DNA of 64,000 nt from an uncultured Schlesneria sp. (GCA_903904835.1 CAIVEI010000167.1:1-64000), one strand, 5' to 3'. Counted from the stretch's first letter, positions 32,972-41,986 are shown. Made by a program: numbers and translations. Notes: generated by a model not told the origin, from the sequence alone.

Positions 32972-34666
32972 TCACTTCGCGTCGCTCACATCGAGGCAAA
33001 CAGCTTCAACTGCATTTCGGACGAGTAGCTTTCCGCGAACCAGAACCGGATGATTCCAGCAAAAGCCGCTGTCGAACACCTTGAAGGTCGCGATGGCCTC
33101 GGGCTTCACCGGTGTTGCGGGAACCAGCAGCAGATCACCGTCTTCGGTGATGATCAGCATGATGTCATCTACAAGCAGCATTTGACCATAACCGTATCGT
33201 CCCGACTTCCATTTGATGTTTCCGTTTTCAACGTCCAGACAGGCCAGCGTACCGTCATCCAGACCATAGGCATGGCCATCGCGAACGAAAAAGTCGTTGA
33301 ACTTCGGGCGGAAGCGGTTCGTCTTCCAGCGTTGTTTCGCAACCCATTCGTGACCATCTCCGCCAGTAATATCCAGCCTGACCGATCCGATACCGTAGCC
33401 TGTTCCAAACAACAGGGAACCATCATCAAGCAGCCAGGGCATTGACGAATTGACCTTCGGAGGATTTGACAGAGGAAAGAACCACAACTCTTTTCCACCG
33501 TCGAGCGAATGGCCGGAAAGTCCGTCAGCATGGGCGATCAGTAACTGCCGTGTTCCCCCGATGTTTTCGACGCGAGGGCTCCCATAGCTCGCCTGATGTT
33601 TGCCGCCTGCCCAGACAAGCTGACCTGATTTTTTGTCGTATGCTGCAACCCCCTTATTGAAGGCAACGGCACCTTCCTTTTCCGTCCCTCCCGGAACAAC
33701 AATCACCAGGTTGTCAACAATCAACGGAGACCCCGACAACCCCCACTCGATGTTCGCAGCGGGGATCTTTCCATCGCCTGCATCCTTCAGAATATTCGTT
33801 GACCAGACTGGATTTCCCGTTGCTGCGTCAAGGCAATTCAGTACACCGGTTCCGCCAAGGGTGTATAAAAGCCCGTCATCAAACTGCGGAGTCGCATGCG
33901 GGCCAGGTCCACCGTTCGCATCGACAATCGAAAGGATGGTTTTGTCCTGATGAGCCCATAATTCAGAGCCTGTTTCCATGTCATAAGCGACAACACATTC
34001 AAATTCATCACGCTGTTCTTGAGTGAATACATGGCTTCCCACCACTGCGAATGATGACCACGCACGTCCCAGCGGATGTCGCCAGATCTGTGTGGGCGGT
34101 GCGGACTGCCAATCACGTCGTAACGATCCGTTTCGAACGATTCCATCTCGTTGAGGACCGCGAAATCCAACCCAATCTCCCTCAGTAGCAACCAGCGGCA
34201 ACGGATCGGCTTTCTGAGAATTGTCGTCAGTACCCTTCTTTTCGACGCCAGATGTCGAGGCCAGTTGCTGTTTTCGATATTGCCGGGCAATTTCTTCAGG
34301 TGTCGGCTTCGAGCGTAAAATAAAACGGCGTGGGATCATTCCTCCGTCCCATTCCAGCCGATAAAGACTAAAAAATCCTACGACCATCGCGGCGATCGCT
34401 CCGACTGCTCCCAGTCGGATCTGCCATGACCATCCCGAAAAGAAGGTCCACCAGATTGCCAGCGAGAACAGGGCTGCTGGCCAGACGAACAGAACAGACA
34501 TTGCGAAATAGGTCGGATCTTCCCACCACTTGGCCCAGAGAGCACTTTGCGCAATACAGGCGATTGCCAGAATTCCCGCAGCCCAGACCCAACGGCCACG
34601 CGGTTCACTCTTGATTGATGTCGCTGTCACAGGGACGGTCGTCTCAGTCGGTTGGGGAATAGTCAC
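32972..34666 (-). CDS. membrane-anchored PQQ-like beta-propeller protein
   Basis: A 564-aa protein with GTG start (34666; AAGGA about 9 nt upstream). The N-terminal 130 residues hold three to four membrane helices (WVWAAGILAIACIAQSALWA, YFAMSVLFVWPAALFSLAIWW and IRLGAVGAIAAMVVGFFSLY). The rest is an eight-bladed propeller of PQQ/BamB type: blades end in the typical G..W motifs such as VVAYDMETGSELWAHQ, NCLDAATGNPVWST, AAYDKKSGQLVWAGG, LACLDVENGNIKWKSG. Catalytic residues of quinoprotein dehydrogenases (PQQ-binding Cys pair and Asp) are not seen, so it is probably a scaffold or sensor rather than an enzyme. Such PQQ-repeat proteins are abundant in planctomycetes. It converges on the TPR protein gene and is divergent from the dnaJ-like gene. 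Confidence 0.88.
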   Translation of the reverse strand: MTIPQPTETTVPVTATSIKSEPRGRWVWAAGILAIACIAQSALWAKWWEDPTYFAMSVLFVWPAALFSLAIWWTFFSGWSWQIRLGAVGAIAAMVVGFFSLYRLEWDGGMIPRRFILRSKPTPEEIARQYRKQQLASTSGVEKKGTDDNSQKADPLPLVATEGDWVGFRGPQRDGIVRNGSLRRDWQSAPPTQIWRHPLGRAWSSFAVVGSHVFTQEQRDEFECVVAYDMETGSELWAHQDKTILSIVDANGGPGPHATPQFDDGLLYTLGGTGVLNCLDAATGNPVWSTNILKDAGDGKIPAANIEWGLSGSPLIVDNLVIVVPGGTEKEGAVAFNKGVAAYDKKSGQLVWAGGKHQASYGSPRVENIGGTRQLLIAHADGLSGHSLDGGKELWFFPLSNPPKVNSSMPWLLDDGSLLFGTGYGIGSVRLDITGGDGHEWVAKQRWKTNRFRPKFNDFFVRDGHAYGLDDGTLACLDVENGNIKWKSGRYGYGQMLLVDDIMLIITEDGDLLLVPATPVKPEAIATFKVFDSGFCWNHPVLVRGKLLVRNAVEAVCLDVSDAK

Positions 34667-34925
34667 AGAGCAAATCCTTGTCAGGAAACAACCAGGCGGT
34701 CTTCTCGATATCGATACGCTTAAAACTCTCAGCCGGTATTATTGCAGTTTGACCAGAAATATCTTCACTCCGACACCGAAAATGGACTACTCGATTCAAA
34801 ACCACACTTGTTGAAGTCACTGGCCGCGAGAATCAAAACTGTATCAACGTCCTTGTCCCGTGTGCACCGTCGTCTTAGAATTTCCGTATCGAACCCCACA
34901 CTTTCGCCGAGCATTCAAAGTACAC

Positions 34926-35879
34926 ATGGCAGACGACTACTACAAAATACTAGGTGTCTCGAAAACTGCGACTCCGGACGAGATTCGTAAGGCTTATCGT
35001 AAACTCGCACGGGTGAATCACCCCGACGCAAAGCCCAACGACGCCAAAGCCGCCGAAAAGTTCAAACAAATTCAAGAGGCTTACGATGTCCTGAACGATG
35101 AGACAAAACGGAAGCAGTACGATCAGTTTGGCCCCGATTTCGCGCGCATGGGTCAACAAGGGCCGTTCGGGCCTGGAGGACCAGGCGGATCTGGCGGCTT
35201 TGGTGGTGGAACTGGCCCGATCGACTTCAGCGAATTATTCGGTAACGGAGGGATCGATCTCGGCGATTTCTTTAATGGCGGCATCGGGGGCGGTGCAGCC
35301 TCTTCCAGTGGCCGTCGGGGAAAGCGGGCTGCCGCGCGAGGCGAAGATACACGGGCAACAGTCAAAGTGGATTTCGAAACGGCAGTCAATGGCGGTTCCG
35401 TCGATGTCCGAATTGATCGTGGTGGTACAGTCGAAACGCTCGGCGTGAAGGTTCCTGCCGGCGTCAGTGAAGGTCAGGTCATTCGTCTGGCAGGGCAGGG
35501 GAGTCCCGGCTCGCGTGGTGGAACCCCGGGTGATCTGTTGCTGCGCATCGAAATCCTGCCACACCCTTATTTTCGTCGAGAGGGTTCAAACCTGTTGCTG
35601 GATGTTCCCATCTCGCCTCCTGAAGCAGCTCTCGGCACAAAGGTCGACGTTCCGACACTGTCGGAAGGTCGCGTCGTTGTGAAGGTTCCACCCGGTACAT
35701 CAAGCGGCGTAAAGCTTCGATTGCGTGGTAAAGGTGTGTTAGATCCTCAGACAAAGCAGGTCGGCGATCAATTCGTTGTGATCAAAATCGTCTTGCCCAA
35801 GACGATTTCCGAACGTGATAAGGCACTCTATCAACAACTGGCCGAGGAGGGTTCCTCGGTGCGCGAGGGACTCTGGTGA
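34926..35879 (+). CDS. DnaJ-like Hsp40 co-chaperone, type B (CbpA-like)
   Basis: A 317-aa Hsp40. ATG 34926 begins MADDYYKILGVSKTATPDEIRKAY, the textbook J-domain opening; the upstream extension is not family-like. The HPD motif is at residues 32-34, and the J-domain ends about 68. A Gly/Phe-rich linker follows (about 75-115, e.g. GPGGPGGSGGFGGG). The Cys-rich zinc finger of DnaJ is missing, which makes it type B like CbpA. Then come the client-binding barrels (TRATVKVDFETAVNGGSV, GTPGDLLLRIEILPHPYFRREG, TLSEGRVVVKVPPGTSSGVKLRLRGKG). It would hand clients to DnaK. It opens an overlapping four-gene set with a membrane protein, rnpA and yidD, an arrangement that may link folding to membrane protein biogenesis. 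Confidence 0.93.
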   Translation: MADDYYKILGVSKTATPDEIRKAYRKLARVNHPDAKPNDAKAAEKFKQIQEAYDVLNDETKRKQYDQFGPDFARMGQQGPFGPGGPGGSGGFGGGTGPIDFSELFGNGGIDLGDFFNGGIGGGAASSSGRRGKRAAARGEDTRATVKVDFETAVNGGSVDVRIDRGGTVETLGVKVPAGVSEGQVIRLAGQGSPGSRGGTPGDLLLRIEILPHPYFRREGSNLLLDVPISPPEAALGTKVDVPTLSEGRVVVKVPPGTSSGVKLRLRGKGVLDPQTKQVGDQFVVIKIVLPKTISERDKALYQQLAEEGSSVREGLW

Positions 35880-36337
35880 AACACCACTCAGGCACGATCG
35901 CGAGATCCGAAACCACTTGGGTCCACATCCGGACGATTCTCGCGATCTGTACATTGATGGTGGGATTCGCTTACGCCCAAGAGGATACCGACCGGCCTGT
36001 TGAGACCGAAACGACTTTGCTTGACGACAAAGCCGACTCCCCGGAACTGACAAGTTCCTCCGACGAGTCGTCGAAGACGGACGCGGAAAAAAAGCGAAAG
36101 GCGACTGTTGGGCTTGCGGCCGTCGGAGCGATCGCCATTCTGGGCGTTAGCGTGATTGCCATGACGATGATCTGGGCTCGACGGTTGCGACGTCTGGCTC
36201 GCGACTCAGGTCCGATTCAAAAGACGGCGGGCAACGATTTCTGGTTCTTGAAGCCACCTAAGCCGAATGCGACTGATACCGAAATCTCGACCATTCGTCG
36301 TCCGCTGTTCGGAGAAATGCGAGACGATGAACAATGA
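35876..36337 (+). CDS. small single-span membrane protein, unknown
   Basis: A 153-aa protein with GTG start overlapping the dnaJ-like stop by 4 bp (GTGA). It has an N-terminal signal-like segment (RTILAICTLMVGFAYA) and a second hydrophobic helix at about residues 78-101 (VGLAAVGAIAILGVSVIAMTMIW) followed by a basic RRLRRLAR patch, so the C-terminus is probably cytoplasmic. The loop between is acidic and Ser/Thr-rich. It overlaps rnpA by 4 bp as well, so translation is probably coupled. No known family; its place between a co-chaperone and rnpA/yidD suggests a role near the translocation machinery, but this is inference. Confidence 0.7.
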   Translation: MKHHSGTIARSETTWVHIRTILAICTLMVGFAYAQEDTDRPVETETTLLDDKADSPELTSSSDESSKTDAEKKRKATVGLAAVGAIAILGVSVIAMTMIWARRLRRLARDSGPIQKTAGNDFWFLKPPKPNATDTEISTIRRPLFGEMRDDEQ

Positions 36338-36714
36338 CCCGATTTACTTTTACGAAAGCCCAGCACCTTCGCTCCAAGTCCGATTTTGAGCGGGTTTATG
36401 CCTTGAAAAACAAGGCGGCTGATGGAGTGCTGTTGGTCTTTGCGGCTCGAAATTCAGGCCCTGTCACACGAATTGGCCTCAGCGTCTCCAAGAAGCATGG
36501 CGGTGCCATCGTCCGAAACCGGTTGAAACGCCTGCTGCGTGAAGCGTTCCGTCTGATGCAGTATCAGATCCCCGCAAGCCTCGATTTGATCGTCATCCCG
36601 TTGGCGAAGGACAAGGCGAGTCTGGTTGCCTACCAGGAATCCCTTGTGAAGGCGACACGTCGCCTGATGCGTCGTCTCGACCAACCCCCTCCGATCAGTG
36701 AGACTGCACCATGA
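36334..36714 (+). CDS. rnpA: ribonuclease P protein component
   Basis: RnpA (126 aa) binds the catalytic RNA of RNase P and helps it cleave the 5' leader of precursor tRNA. It has the expected opening ([23 protein letters not shown]) and the highly conserved RNR-like box in [19 protein letters not shown], with basic residues for RNA contact. The start overlaps the preceding gene by ATGA and its stop overlaps yidD by ATGA. The customary neighbour rpmH (ribosomal protein L34) is not upstream; instead there is a dnaJ-like gene and a membrane protein, a non-standard arrangement. Confidence 0.96.
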   Translation: MTRFTFTKAQHLRSKSDFERVYALKNKAADGVLLVFAARNSGPVTRIGLSVSKKHGGAIVRNRLKRLLREAFRLMQYQIPASLDLIVIPLAKDKASLVAYQESLVKATRRLMRRLDQPPPISETAP

Positions 36715-36947
36715 ACGTTGCCTGGTGGTTGACCCGGCTTCCTGGACTCGTACTCATCGGCGGCGTTCGATTCTATCAGTTAGGGATCGGCCCGTTCCTC
36801 GGAAAACACTGCCGCTACGAACCGTCTTGCAGCAATTACTTCATTCAAGCTGTGGAAAAATATGGTGCCGTCGTAGGTGCATGGAAAGGAACAATGCGCA
36901 TCCTCAGGTGCCACCCTTTCCATCCCGGCGGCTACGACCCGCCTTAA
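36711..36947 (+). CDS. yidD: membrane protein insertion efficiency factor YidD
   Basis: YidD (78 aa) with the typical core [35 protein letters not shown] and [16 protein letters not shown] split over its length; the conserved Cys residues and HPF..GGYDP tail are all present. It sits at the membrane surface through an amphipathic helix and assists YidC-dependent insertion. It overlaps rnpA by 4 bp. In most bacteria yidC follows; here the next gene (from 37060) is a convergent cytochrome-type protein, so yidC must be elsewhere. Confidence 0.95.
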   Translation: MNVAWWLTRLPGLVLIGGVRFYQLGIGPFLGKHCRYEPSCSNYFIQAVEKYGAVVGAWKGTMRILRCHPFHPGGYDPP

Positions 36948-37059
36948 CGCTGCGCCACCGCTCGCAGAGCCAACCGGAGGTCCGCATCCCCTTGTCGATC
37001 GCACGCTGCCCGGAAGGCCACGCTCAAGCCGCGATTCAGCCAATCACTGTCAATAACGA

Positions 37060-40000
37060 TCAATCGACAAACAGGAATTCCGATGAATTCCACATGGCTC
37101 GACAAAATGCGGGCAGGCCTCGCCTGGTAATGAAATCGACGCTGAGTGTGACTTCTTTCTCATCAGGCCTGCGACTGTAAATCAGCAAGAATGCGATCGT
37201 GATTTGATCGTCTACTGAGCGTGAAATTGAGGTCAGGCGTTCGGCAAATCGATCAGCCATCCGCAGACTGAATGAATGGTTCAGCAGCGACAACGCTTGC
37301 AGCGGCGTCACCGTCGCAGATCGGCGGGGAGTCGTTGTTGAAGGGTCCGGACAATCGAAATTGTCGAGGAACGGACTGCGACCGCCGCGCGCTCCCATGC
37401 GGTACAGCGTACGGCGATTGTTCGCATAACCGACCGGATCGATCGGATCATAAAATTGCGTCCCTTTGAAAAAGTACGAATTCACATCGGTATATCCTTT
37501 GCCCCCGACTTCCGTATTCAATTCTCCCGAAACCGAAAGCATGGCGTCACGAACAGCTTCTGCCTCTAACCGATGCGGATTCATTCGCCATAGCAGCCGA
37601 TTGTTCGAATCAACCTTCGCCGCTACGTCATTGAATTTCGATGACTGACGATACGTCGCTGAACTGACAAACAAACGGTGCATTCGTTTCAACGAAAACC
37701 GTTCGGTGTCAACTTGACGGGCTTCGCCTGTTTGGGGCTGTTGGCGTCGGCCACCGAATTCTTGGGAGAGCCATTCAAGTAAATCGGGATGACTTGGCAT
37801 TCCCGCATGAAAACCAAGGTCGTTGGGCGAGTCGACCAGGCCCACTCCAAAATGATAATGCCAGATCCGATTCGTCATCACTCGGGCAAAAAGCGGGTTG
37901 CGGGAATCGGTAATCCATTCAGCCAGTTTACGGCGTCGATGCGATTCGATCGCGTCGGGCCGAAGCTCAAATCGGGGACTTAACCCTGAAATCGCTGCCA
38001 AACCCGCAGGTTCGACTTCGTCCCCGAGTGATGCAACACTGCCGCGTTTGTGAATCTTCATGGGTGGCGATTGAGTTGCAATGGCGGTGTAAACGGTTAG
38101 TGGTCCCCGCTTTGTCAGGTCAGCATGCACCTGTCGCAGGTGTTTCAATTCGTTCTGCCGGGCGACTCGTGCTGACTGCTCGTCACGACTCAGCTTCGAC
38201 AGGATCTCGGCTTCGGTCACGAATGTGTTCGTTGCGTCCGCCGAAACAGCGACTTCTTCTGGTGTCAGAGCTTTGCCATACAGCTTTGCGGAGACGATCG
38301 TCCCTTTCAGCATCCGATTCTCACCGACGTCGGTCCCATGCCTTAGACCGAACAAGACCTGAGCTTTTCCGGCTTCATACTTGGCGGCGACATCCTTGCG
38401 TATGGGACTGCCATAGGACTGTCCATTTCGATACGCGATGATCGTCCCATCGGCCTGATGAACCTGGGTCATCACCACAGCTTCCTTGTCGGCCTGCTCT
38501 TCGGCGGCGGCCCGATACGACAGTGTCCGCTGAAAACCGTTGCTCCCCGGCATCCATCGAGCCGCTTCGTGTTCGGCGTAGACGATCGCGTCGAAGGTAT
38601 GGCCATCAATCGTTTGCAGGCTGATCGCTCCGCCACCCGCCTGATGTAATGTCTGCAATCGGACACGGACTTCGAGTGTTTTTTCAAAGACATCCCGTGC
38701 CAAAGGCGATGAGCTTGCGAACGAAGTACCATCGACGACCAGTCCTTCGGAGGAACGCATTGCAGTTCCAACGAGTTTCACATGCATGTCCCCCACCTGG
38801 TCATGCAGATCTTTTGTAAAATCCCAGGCAGCGAGCGGCATCAGGCCACGATGAGTCAGCGAAGGTCGCCCCTCAGCCGACGCCCGTTCTGCCAGAATCG
38901 ATTCTCGAATCGGGGTCTCTTGATCACGAAGCTGTTTTGCCAAGTCATTGATTTGTCGCTGCCATGCTTCGAGTTGTCGAACAACTTCCGGCGGAGTGAA
39001 CTCACGCTCGCCATGATCAATCCCCGCGAGGGCTGAAGCGATCTGGTAGTACTCACGAGTTGTGATCGGATCGAATTTGTGATCGTGACACCGGGCACAG
39101 TTTACAGTCAGCCCCAGAAATGTCTGGCCAACCGTCCCGACGATGTCTTCCAGTTCATCCTGCCGCATCATGGCTCGCATTCGATCCACGACGGGAACAA
39201 CCGTGTCATGAGCACCAGCGACAAGGAACCCAACCGCCTTGATTGCTTCGATGTCTTCAGGAGCCAGCAGGTCACCTGCCAGTTGCCAACGGACGAATTC
39301 GTCATAGGGCATGTCCCGATTCAGGGCACTAATGACCCAGTCTCGATAAGGCCAGGCATTCGGTCGCGGAAGATCTCTCTCAAACCCGTTGCTTTCACCA
39401 AACCGGACAACATCCAGCCAGTGTCGTGCCCAGCGTTCGCCGTAATGCGGTGAGGCAAGTAATTCATCCACCAATCGCTCGACGGCGTCGGGCCGCTCAT
39501 CGTGAACAAATTGATCAACCCGTTCCAGGTCAGGGGGGAGACCGAGAAGATTGAACGAAAGCCTTCGGATTAAAACTCGTCGAGTCGCTTCCGGCGACAT
39601 CTTCAAATTCCGTTCCTCCAGCCTTTCAGCAATAAAATCATCAACAGGCTGCCGTCGCTCAGTCAGTGATTTGCCCCTCGGAATGCGAACTTGTCGCAAC
39701 GGTTGCAGCGACCACCAGTCGAGTCCCGCTCGATGTTCTGACGATACGGCCAATGGATCGATCGGGCCTCCTGACCAGGCGGCGCCTCCAGTGATCCAGT
39801 CTTTCAACAGACGTTTTTCGTCCGCGGAGAGAGGATGCTTCGGCGGCATCTCATCTTGTTCAACGCGCTGCCAGATCGGGCTTTTCTCTGGCGAATTCAC
39901 GTCGAACGCCGGACCAGACTCACCCCCGGCAATCATCTTTTCGCGTGACGTGAGGTCAAGCTTTCCTTTGGCATCGTCGCCGCTGTGACACGAAATACAT

Positions 40001-40143
40001 TTATGAGCGATCAACGATTTCGCAGGAAAAGAAAACAGATCGTCAGCGAATGCGTTACTGGCCGTCATGACGATAAAGAGCGCAAAGCAGAGCCAACCGC
40101 TGAGTGTCATCGAGTCTTCTGCAATCCGTCTCATACTCGTCAT
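37060..40143 (-). CDS. DUF1549/DUF1553 planctomycete cytochrome-type protein
   Basis: A 1027-aa secreted protein with the typical domain order of the PSCyt1-PSCyt2-PSD1 family. After a signal peptide (WLCFALFIVMTASNAFA) comes a c-type heme-binding segment (HKCISCHSGDDAKGKLDL, CxxCH). Next is the DUF1549 region (DDFIAERLEERNLKMSPEATRRVLIRRLSFNLLGLPP and HYGERWARHWLDVVRFGESNGFE). A second heme motif follows (LTVNCARCHDHKFDPI, CxxCH), then a LamG/concanavalin-like insert (WDFTKDLHDQVGDMHVKLVG...) and the C-terminal DUF1553 section (RVMTNRIWHYHFGVGLVDSPNDLG ... FDCPDPSTTTPRRSATVTPLQALSLLN). The start is placed at ATG 40143; ATG 40134 and 40110 are alternatives. Function is unproven but probably redox-linked polysaccharide processing. 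The usual companion DUF1501 gene is not adjacent. Confidence 0.95.
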   Translation of the reverse strand: MTSMRRIAEDSMTLSGWLCFALFIVMTASNAFADDLFSFPAKSLIAHKCISCHSGDDAKGKLDLTSREKMIAGGESGPAFDVNSPEKSPIWQRVEQDEMPPKHPLSADEKRLLKDWITGGAAWSGGPIDPLAVSSEHRAGLDWWSLQPLRQVRIPRGKSLTERRQPVDDFIAERLEERNLKMSPEATRRVLIRRLSFNLLGLPPDLERVDQFVHDERPDAVERLVDELLASPHYGERWARHWLDVVRFGESNGFERDLPRPNAWPYRDWVISALNRDMPYDEFVRWQLAGDLLAPEDIEAIKAVGFLVAGAHDTVVPVVDRMRAMMRQDELEDIVGTVGQTFLGLTVNCARCHDHKFDPITTREYYQIASALAGIDHGEREFTPPEVVRQLEAWQRQINDLAKQLRDQETPIRESILAERASAEGRPSLTHRGLMPLAAWDFTKDLHDQVGDMHVKLVGTAMRSSEGLVVDGTSFASSSPLARDVFEKTLEVRVRLQTLHQAGGGAISLQTIDGHTFDAIVYAEHEAARWMPGSNGFQRTLSYRAAAEEQADKEAVVMTQVHQADGTIIAYRNGQSYGSPIRKDVAAKYEAGKAQVLFGLRHGTDVGENRMLKGTIVSAKLYGKALTPEEVAVSADATNTFVTEAEILSKLSRDEQSARVARQNELKHLRQVHADLTKRGPLTVYTAIATQSPPMKIHKRGSVASLGDEVEPAGLAAISGLSPRFELRPDAIESHRRRKLAEWITDSRNPLFARVMTNRIWHYHFGVGLVDSPNDLGFHAGMPSHPDLLEWLSQEFGGRRQQPQTGEARQVDTERFSLKRMHRLFVSSATYRQSSKFNDVAAKVDSNNRLLWRMNPHRLEAEAVRDAMLSVSGELNTEVGGKGYTDVNSYFFKGTQFYDPIDPVGYANNRRTLYRMGARGGRSPFLDNFDCPDPSTTTPRRSATVTPLQALSLLNHSFSLRMADRFAERLTSISRSVDDQITIAFLLIYSRRPDEKEVTLSVDFITRRGLPAFCRAMWNSSEFLFVD

Positions 40144-40670
40144 TCCCAAAGCTCTAGTCTTGGCAATCAATTGATTCGCAAATTCTACGCCTTCGGTTCA
40201 AGTCGTGCGATCCAACCGCGAGGATAAACAACGGATCGTGTCGAACCCGTAGTAGTCTTCGAGGCCCACCAAACCCGCCGGAGCCAAGCTTCCGTAATGA
40301 CCTGGCGAACTGGGCGTTGTAAGCCCCTGGATTTTTCAACTTTTTTACTCTTGAGGAACTTGACGTCGGAAGTGTCAAAAAAGTTCCTTGGGTTCATGGA
40401 GCGGTAGCTCCTGGCGAACCGCTTGTAGCGGCTCACTACTTACTCATCACATCTCTCTCGGCGCTTCGCCGCCCACCGGATTCCTTCTCCCCTTCTTCTG
40501 CGATCCGTGCCCATCGGTGTCATCCGTGTTGAAATTCTTCCTGATTCACACCTTTTTTAAACTTGCGCAACTATGGACGTACTTGCGCGACATTGGTCGA
40601 AAACAAGGATTTTTTCGATATTTCAGAGGTCTGTAAGTTTGCGCAACACTGATGCGCGACAACAGAGGGA
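40144..40670. other. long intergenic region with a cluster of TTGCGCRA sites
   Basis: About 530 bp upstream of the large cytochrome-type gene. A short palindromic word recurs: TTGCGCAAC at 40563-40571, TTGCGCGAC at 40583-40591, TTGCGCAAC at 40639-40647 and TGCGCGAC at 40653-40660; a fifth TTTGCGCAAG lies at 40730-40739 inside the mrr remnant. The 20-bp spacing of the first pair would place them on one face of the helix. It could be an operator or a leftover of the element that brought mrr. A further imperfect hairpin, GAGCGGTAGCTC / GAACCGCTTGTAGCGGCTC, lies near 40399-40434. No gene is credible here. Confidence 0.5.
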
Positions 40671-40740
40671 CGGTCACAACTGCTTCAAGCCGTCGATTTC
40701 AAATGACAAGTCCGAACAACGATGACAGCATTTGCGCAAG

Positions 40741-40869
40741 CGAGTCATACTGATTGACGGTGAGCAACTGGCCCAGTTGATGATTCAACACAATGTTGGG
40801 GTTACTACGAACAAGACTTACGAGGTAAAGGTTTTGTCGGGCGATTTCTTCGACGAAGACGAAGCGTAG
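40741..40869 (+). pseudogene. mrr-type restriction endonuclease, C-terminal remnant
   Basis: Reading the plus strand from CGA 40741 gives RVILIDGEQLAQLMIQHNVG followed by VTTNKTYEVKVLSGDFFDED and a TAG at 40867-40869. This is the conserved end of Mrr-family restriction endonucleases (motifs IVLIDG, LM..YNVGV, TYE.K..D.DFF.ED). A TGA in the same frame at 40723-40725 and the absence of any catalytic PD-(D/E)XK part or start codon show that only a fragment remains. A short upstream stretch in another frame (about 40670-40690, TVTTASS) resembles the preceding GVFVTTSSFS segment, which suggests a frameshift, but this is weak. Mrr cuts modified foreign DNA. The full gene has decayed here. Confidence 0.8.
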
Positions 40870-41016
40870 AAAATCGAATTGTCGGACGAACATGTGGATC
40901 ACTACAACCGCATAAACACTGATGGCCCGACGCGCAACATTGCCACATCGGTGCGCCGGTCACTAATTCGTTCTTCACGATTTTGCTGCGCGCGAAGCCG
41001 GACTTCGGAGAAGTTC

Positions 41017-41040
41017 GTTTCTAAGCCGAAGCTTAGGAAC
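41017..41040. repeat. CGAA-loop hairpin, copy 1 (diverged)
   Basis: GTTTCTAAGC-CGAA-GCTTAGGAAC: a 10-bp stem (one T-G pair) and CGAA loop. It resembles the copies at 42109-42137 and 43022-43047, from which it differs by substitutions of paired positions on both arms, so the structure is conserved. It lies 32 bp downstream of the stop of the Gly/Asn-rich protein gene (minus strand). Confidence 0.7.
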
Positions 41041-41071
41041 AATGAAAAATGCGAGTCTCGGCATTTGGGGT

Positions 41072-41986
41072 TCAGTTCTTTACGAATCGTTTGGCCTCGG
41101 GTTCCACCTTTGGTTCAGGTGTCTCGACAAGACTGGCTTCGGTGGCTCGTTGTTTTGCCTGGGCGATCAGTTCTTCGGCAGCGAGGATCTGGCTGCGGGT
41201 AAATTCTGGCGTCTGCGTCAGGGCCCCTAAGGGGGTGTTCATTTTCTCGGACAATTGCTGGAACGACATCCTGTTGGCCTGGTGCCAGGCTGCGGCCTGG
41301 GCTGCTTTTGTGTCGACTTTGCCTGATCCGACAACAGTCAATAGTTGATACAGCACAGGGTCACGACTGATTTTTGTCACCGGGGTGAGCGTGTATTTGC
41401 TGCTCGGACCCGGCTCGGGCTTTCCGTGCTCGAGACAGACGGAGTTGAAATTTAGCGAGACAATTTGTTCCGCCGGAATAGAGAAGAAGCCCTGGCCGAT
41501 TCCCTGTGCGTTCCCTTGGCCATTTCCGAAGGGCAGGCCATTGCCAATCCCCGGAGCGGGTCCGATTCCTCCGCCAATCTTTTGCGGGCCGTTTTGGCCA
41601 TTCCCCGGACCTGCGTTATTGCCCAGTCCCTGATTTCCCAGTCCCAAATTTCCTGCTGCACCGAAATTGCCGAACTGCGAGTGAATCGAGACGCCCACCA
41701 CTGCATCCGGGATCTTCACGGTGAGCGGTTTGTCGGTTTTGTTCTCGATCAGGACATTGCCACCCAGTGCGCTCCTCGGGATCAATCTGACGGTGACCTG
41801 TCCGGCATCGACCGCCTCGAATAAGTCAACCTGTTCTGCCGCAGGGTCGAATTTTGGATTCCTGATGGGCTTCTTGAATGTCTGAGTGGGTTTGCTCGCT
41901 GCGACCAGTTCGGTCGGCGGCGACGTGGCGACGACCAAGGCCAGCGAAGTCAGTCCACACAATACCGCGATGGTACGTCGAGACAT
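41072..41986 (-). CDS. exported Gly/Asn-rich protein, unknown
   Basis: A 304-aa exported protein with a good ribosome site (AAAGGAAC upstream of ATG) and signal peptide (IAVLCGLTSLALVVATSPP). Residues about 55-102 look like a small beta domain (QVTVRLIPRSALGGNVLIENKTDKPLTVKIPDAVVGV), resembling a carrier or adhesion module. Residues 104-167 are a low-complexity GN/GL/GIG repeat (such as GNLGLGNQGLGNNAGPGNG). After it comes a second conserved-looking part: QIVSLNFNSVCLEHGKPEP, then DPVLYQLLTVVGSGKVDTKAAQAAAWHQANRMSFQQL. I have the impression of a planctomycete-specific family but know no function. A cell-surface or envelope role is inferred from export and low complexity. Confidence 0.7.
   Translation of the reverse strand: MSRRTIAVLCGLTSLALVVATSPPTELVAASKPTQTFKKPIRNPKFDPAAEQVDLFEAVDAGQVTVRLIPRSALGGNVLIENKTDKPLTVKIPDAVVGVSIHSQFGNFGAAGNLGLGNQGLGNNAGPGNGQNGPQKIGGGIGPAPGIGNGLPFGNGQGNAQGIGQGFFSIPAEQIVSLNFNSVCLEHGKPEPGPSSKYTLTPVTKISRDPVLYQLLTVVGSGKVDTKAAQAAAWHQANRMSFQQLSEKMNTPLGALTQTPEFTRSQILAAEELIAQAKQRATEASLVETPEPKVEPEAKRFVKN

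Noticed and set aside
40699-40902. Minus-strand frame of 67 aa over the mrr remnant
   Set aside because: It is the antisense of the Mrr C-terminal block, which explains the open frame.
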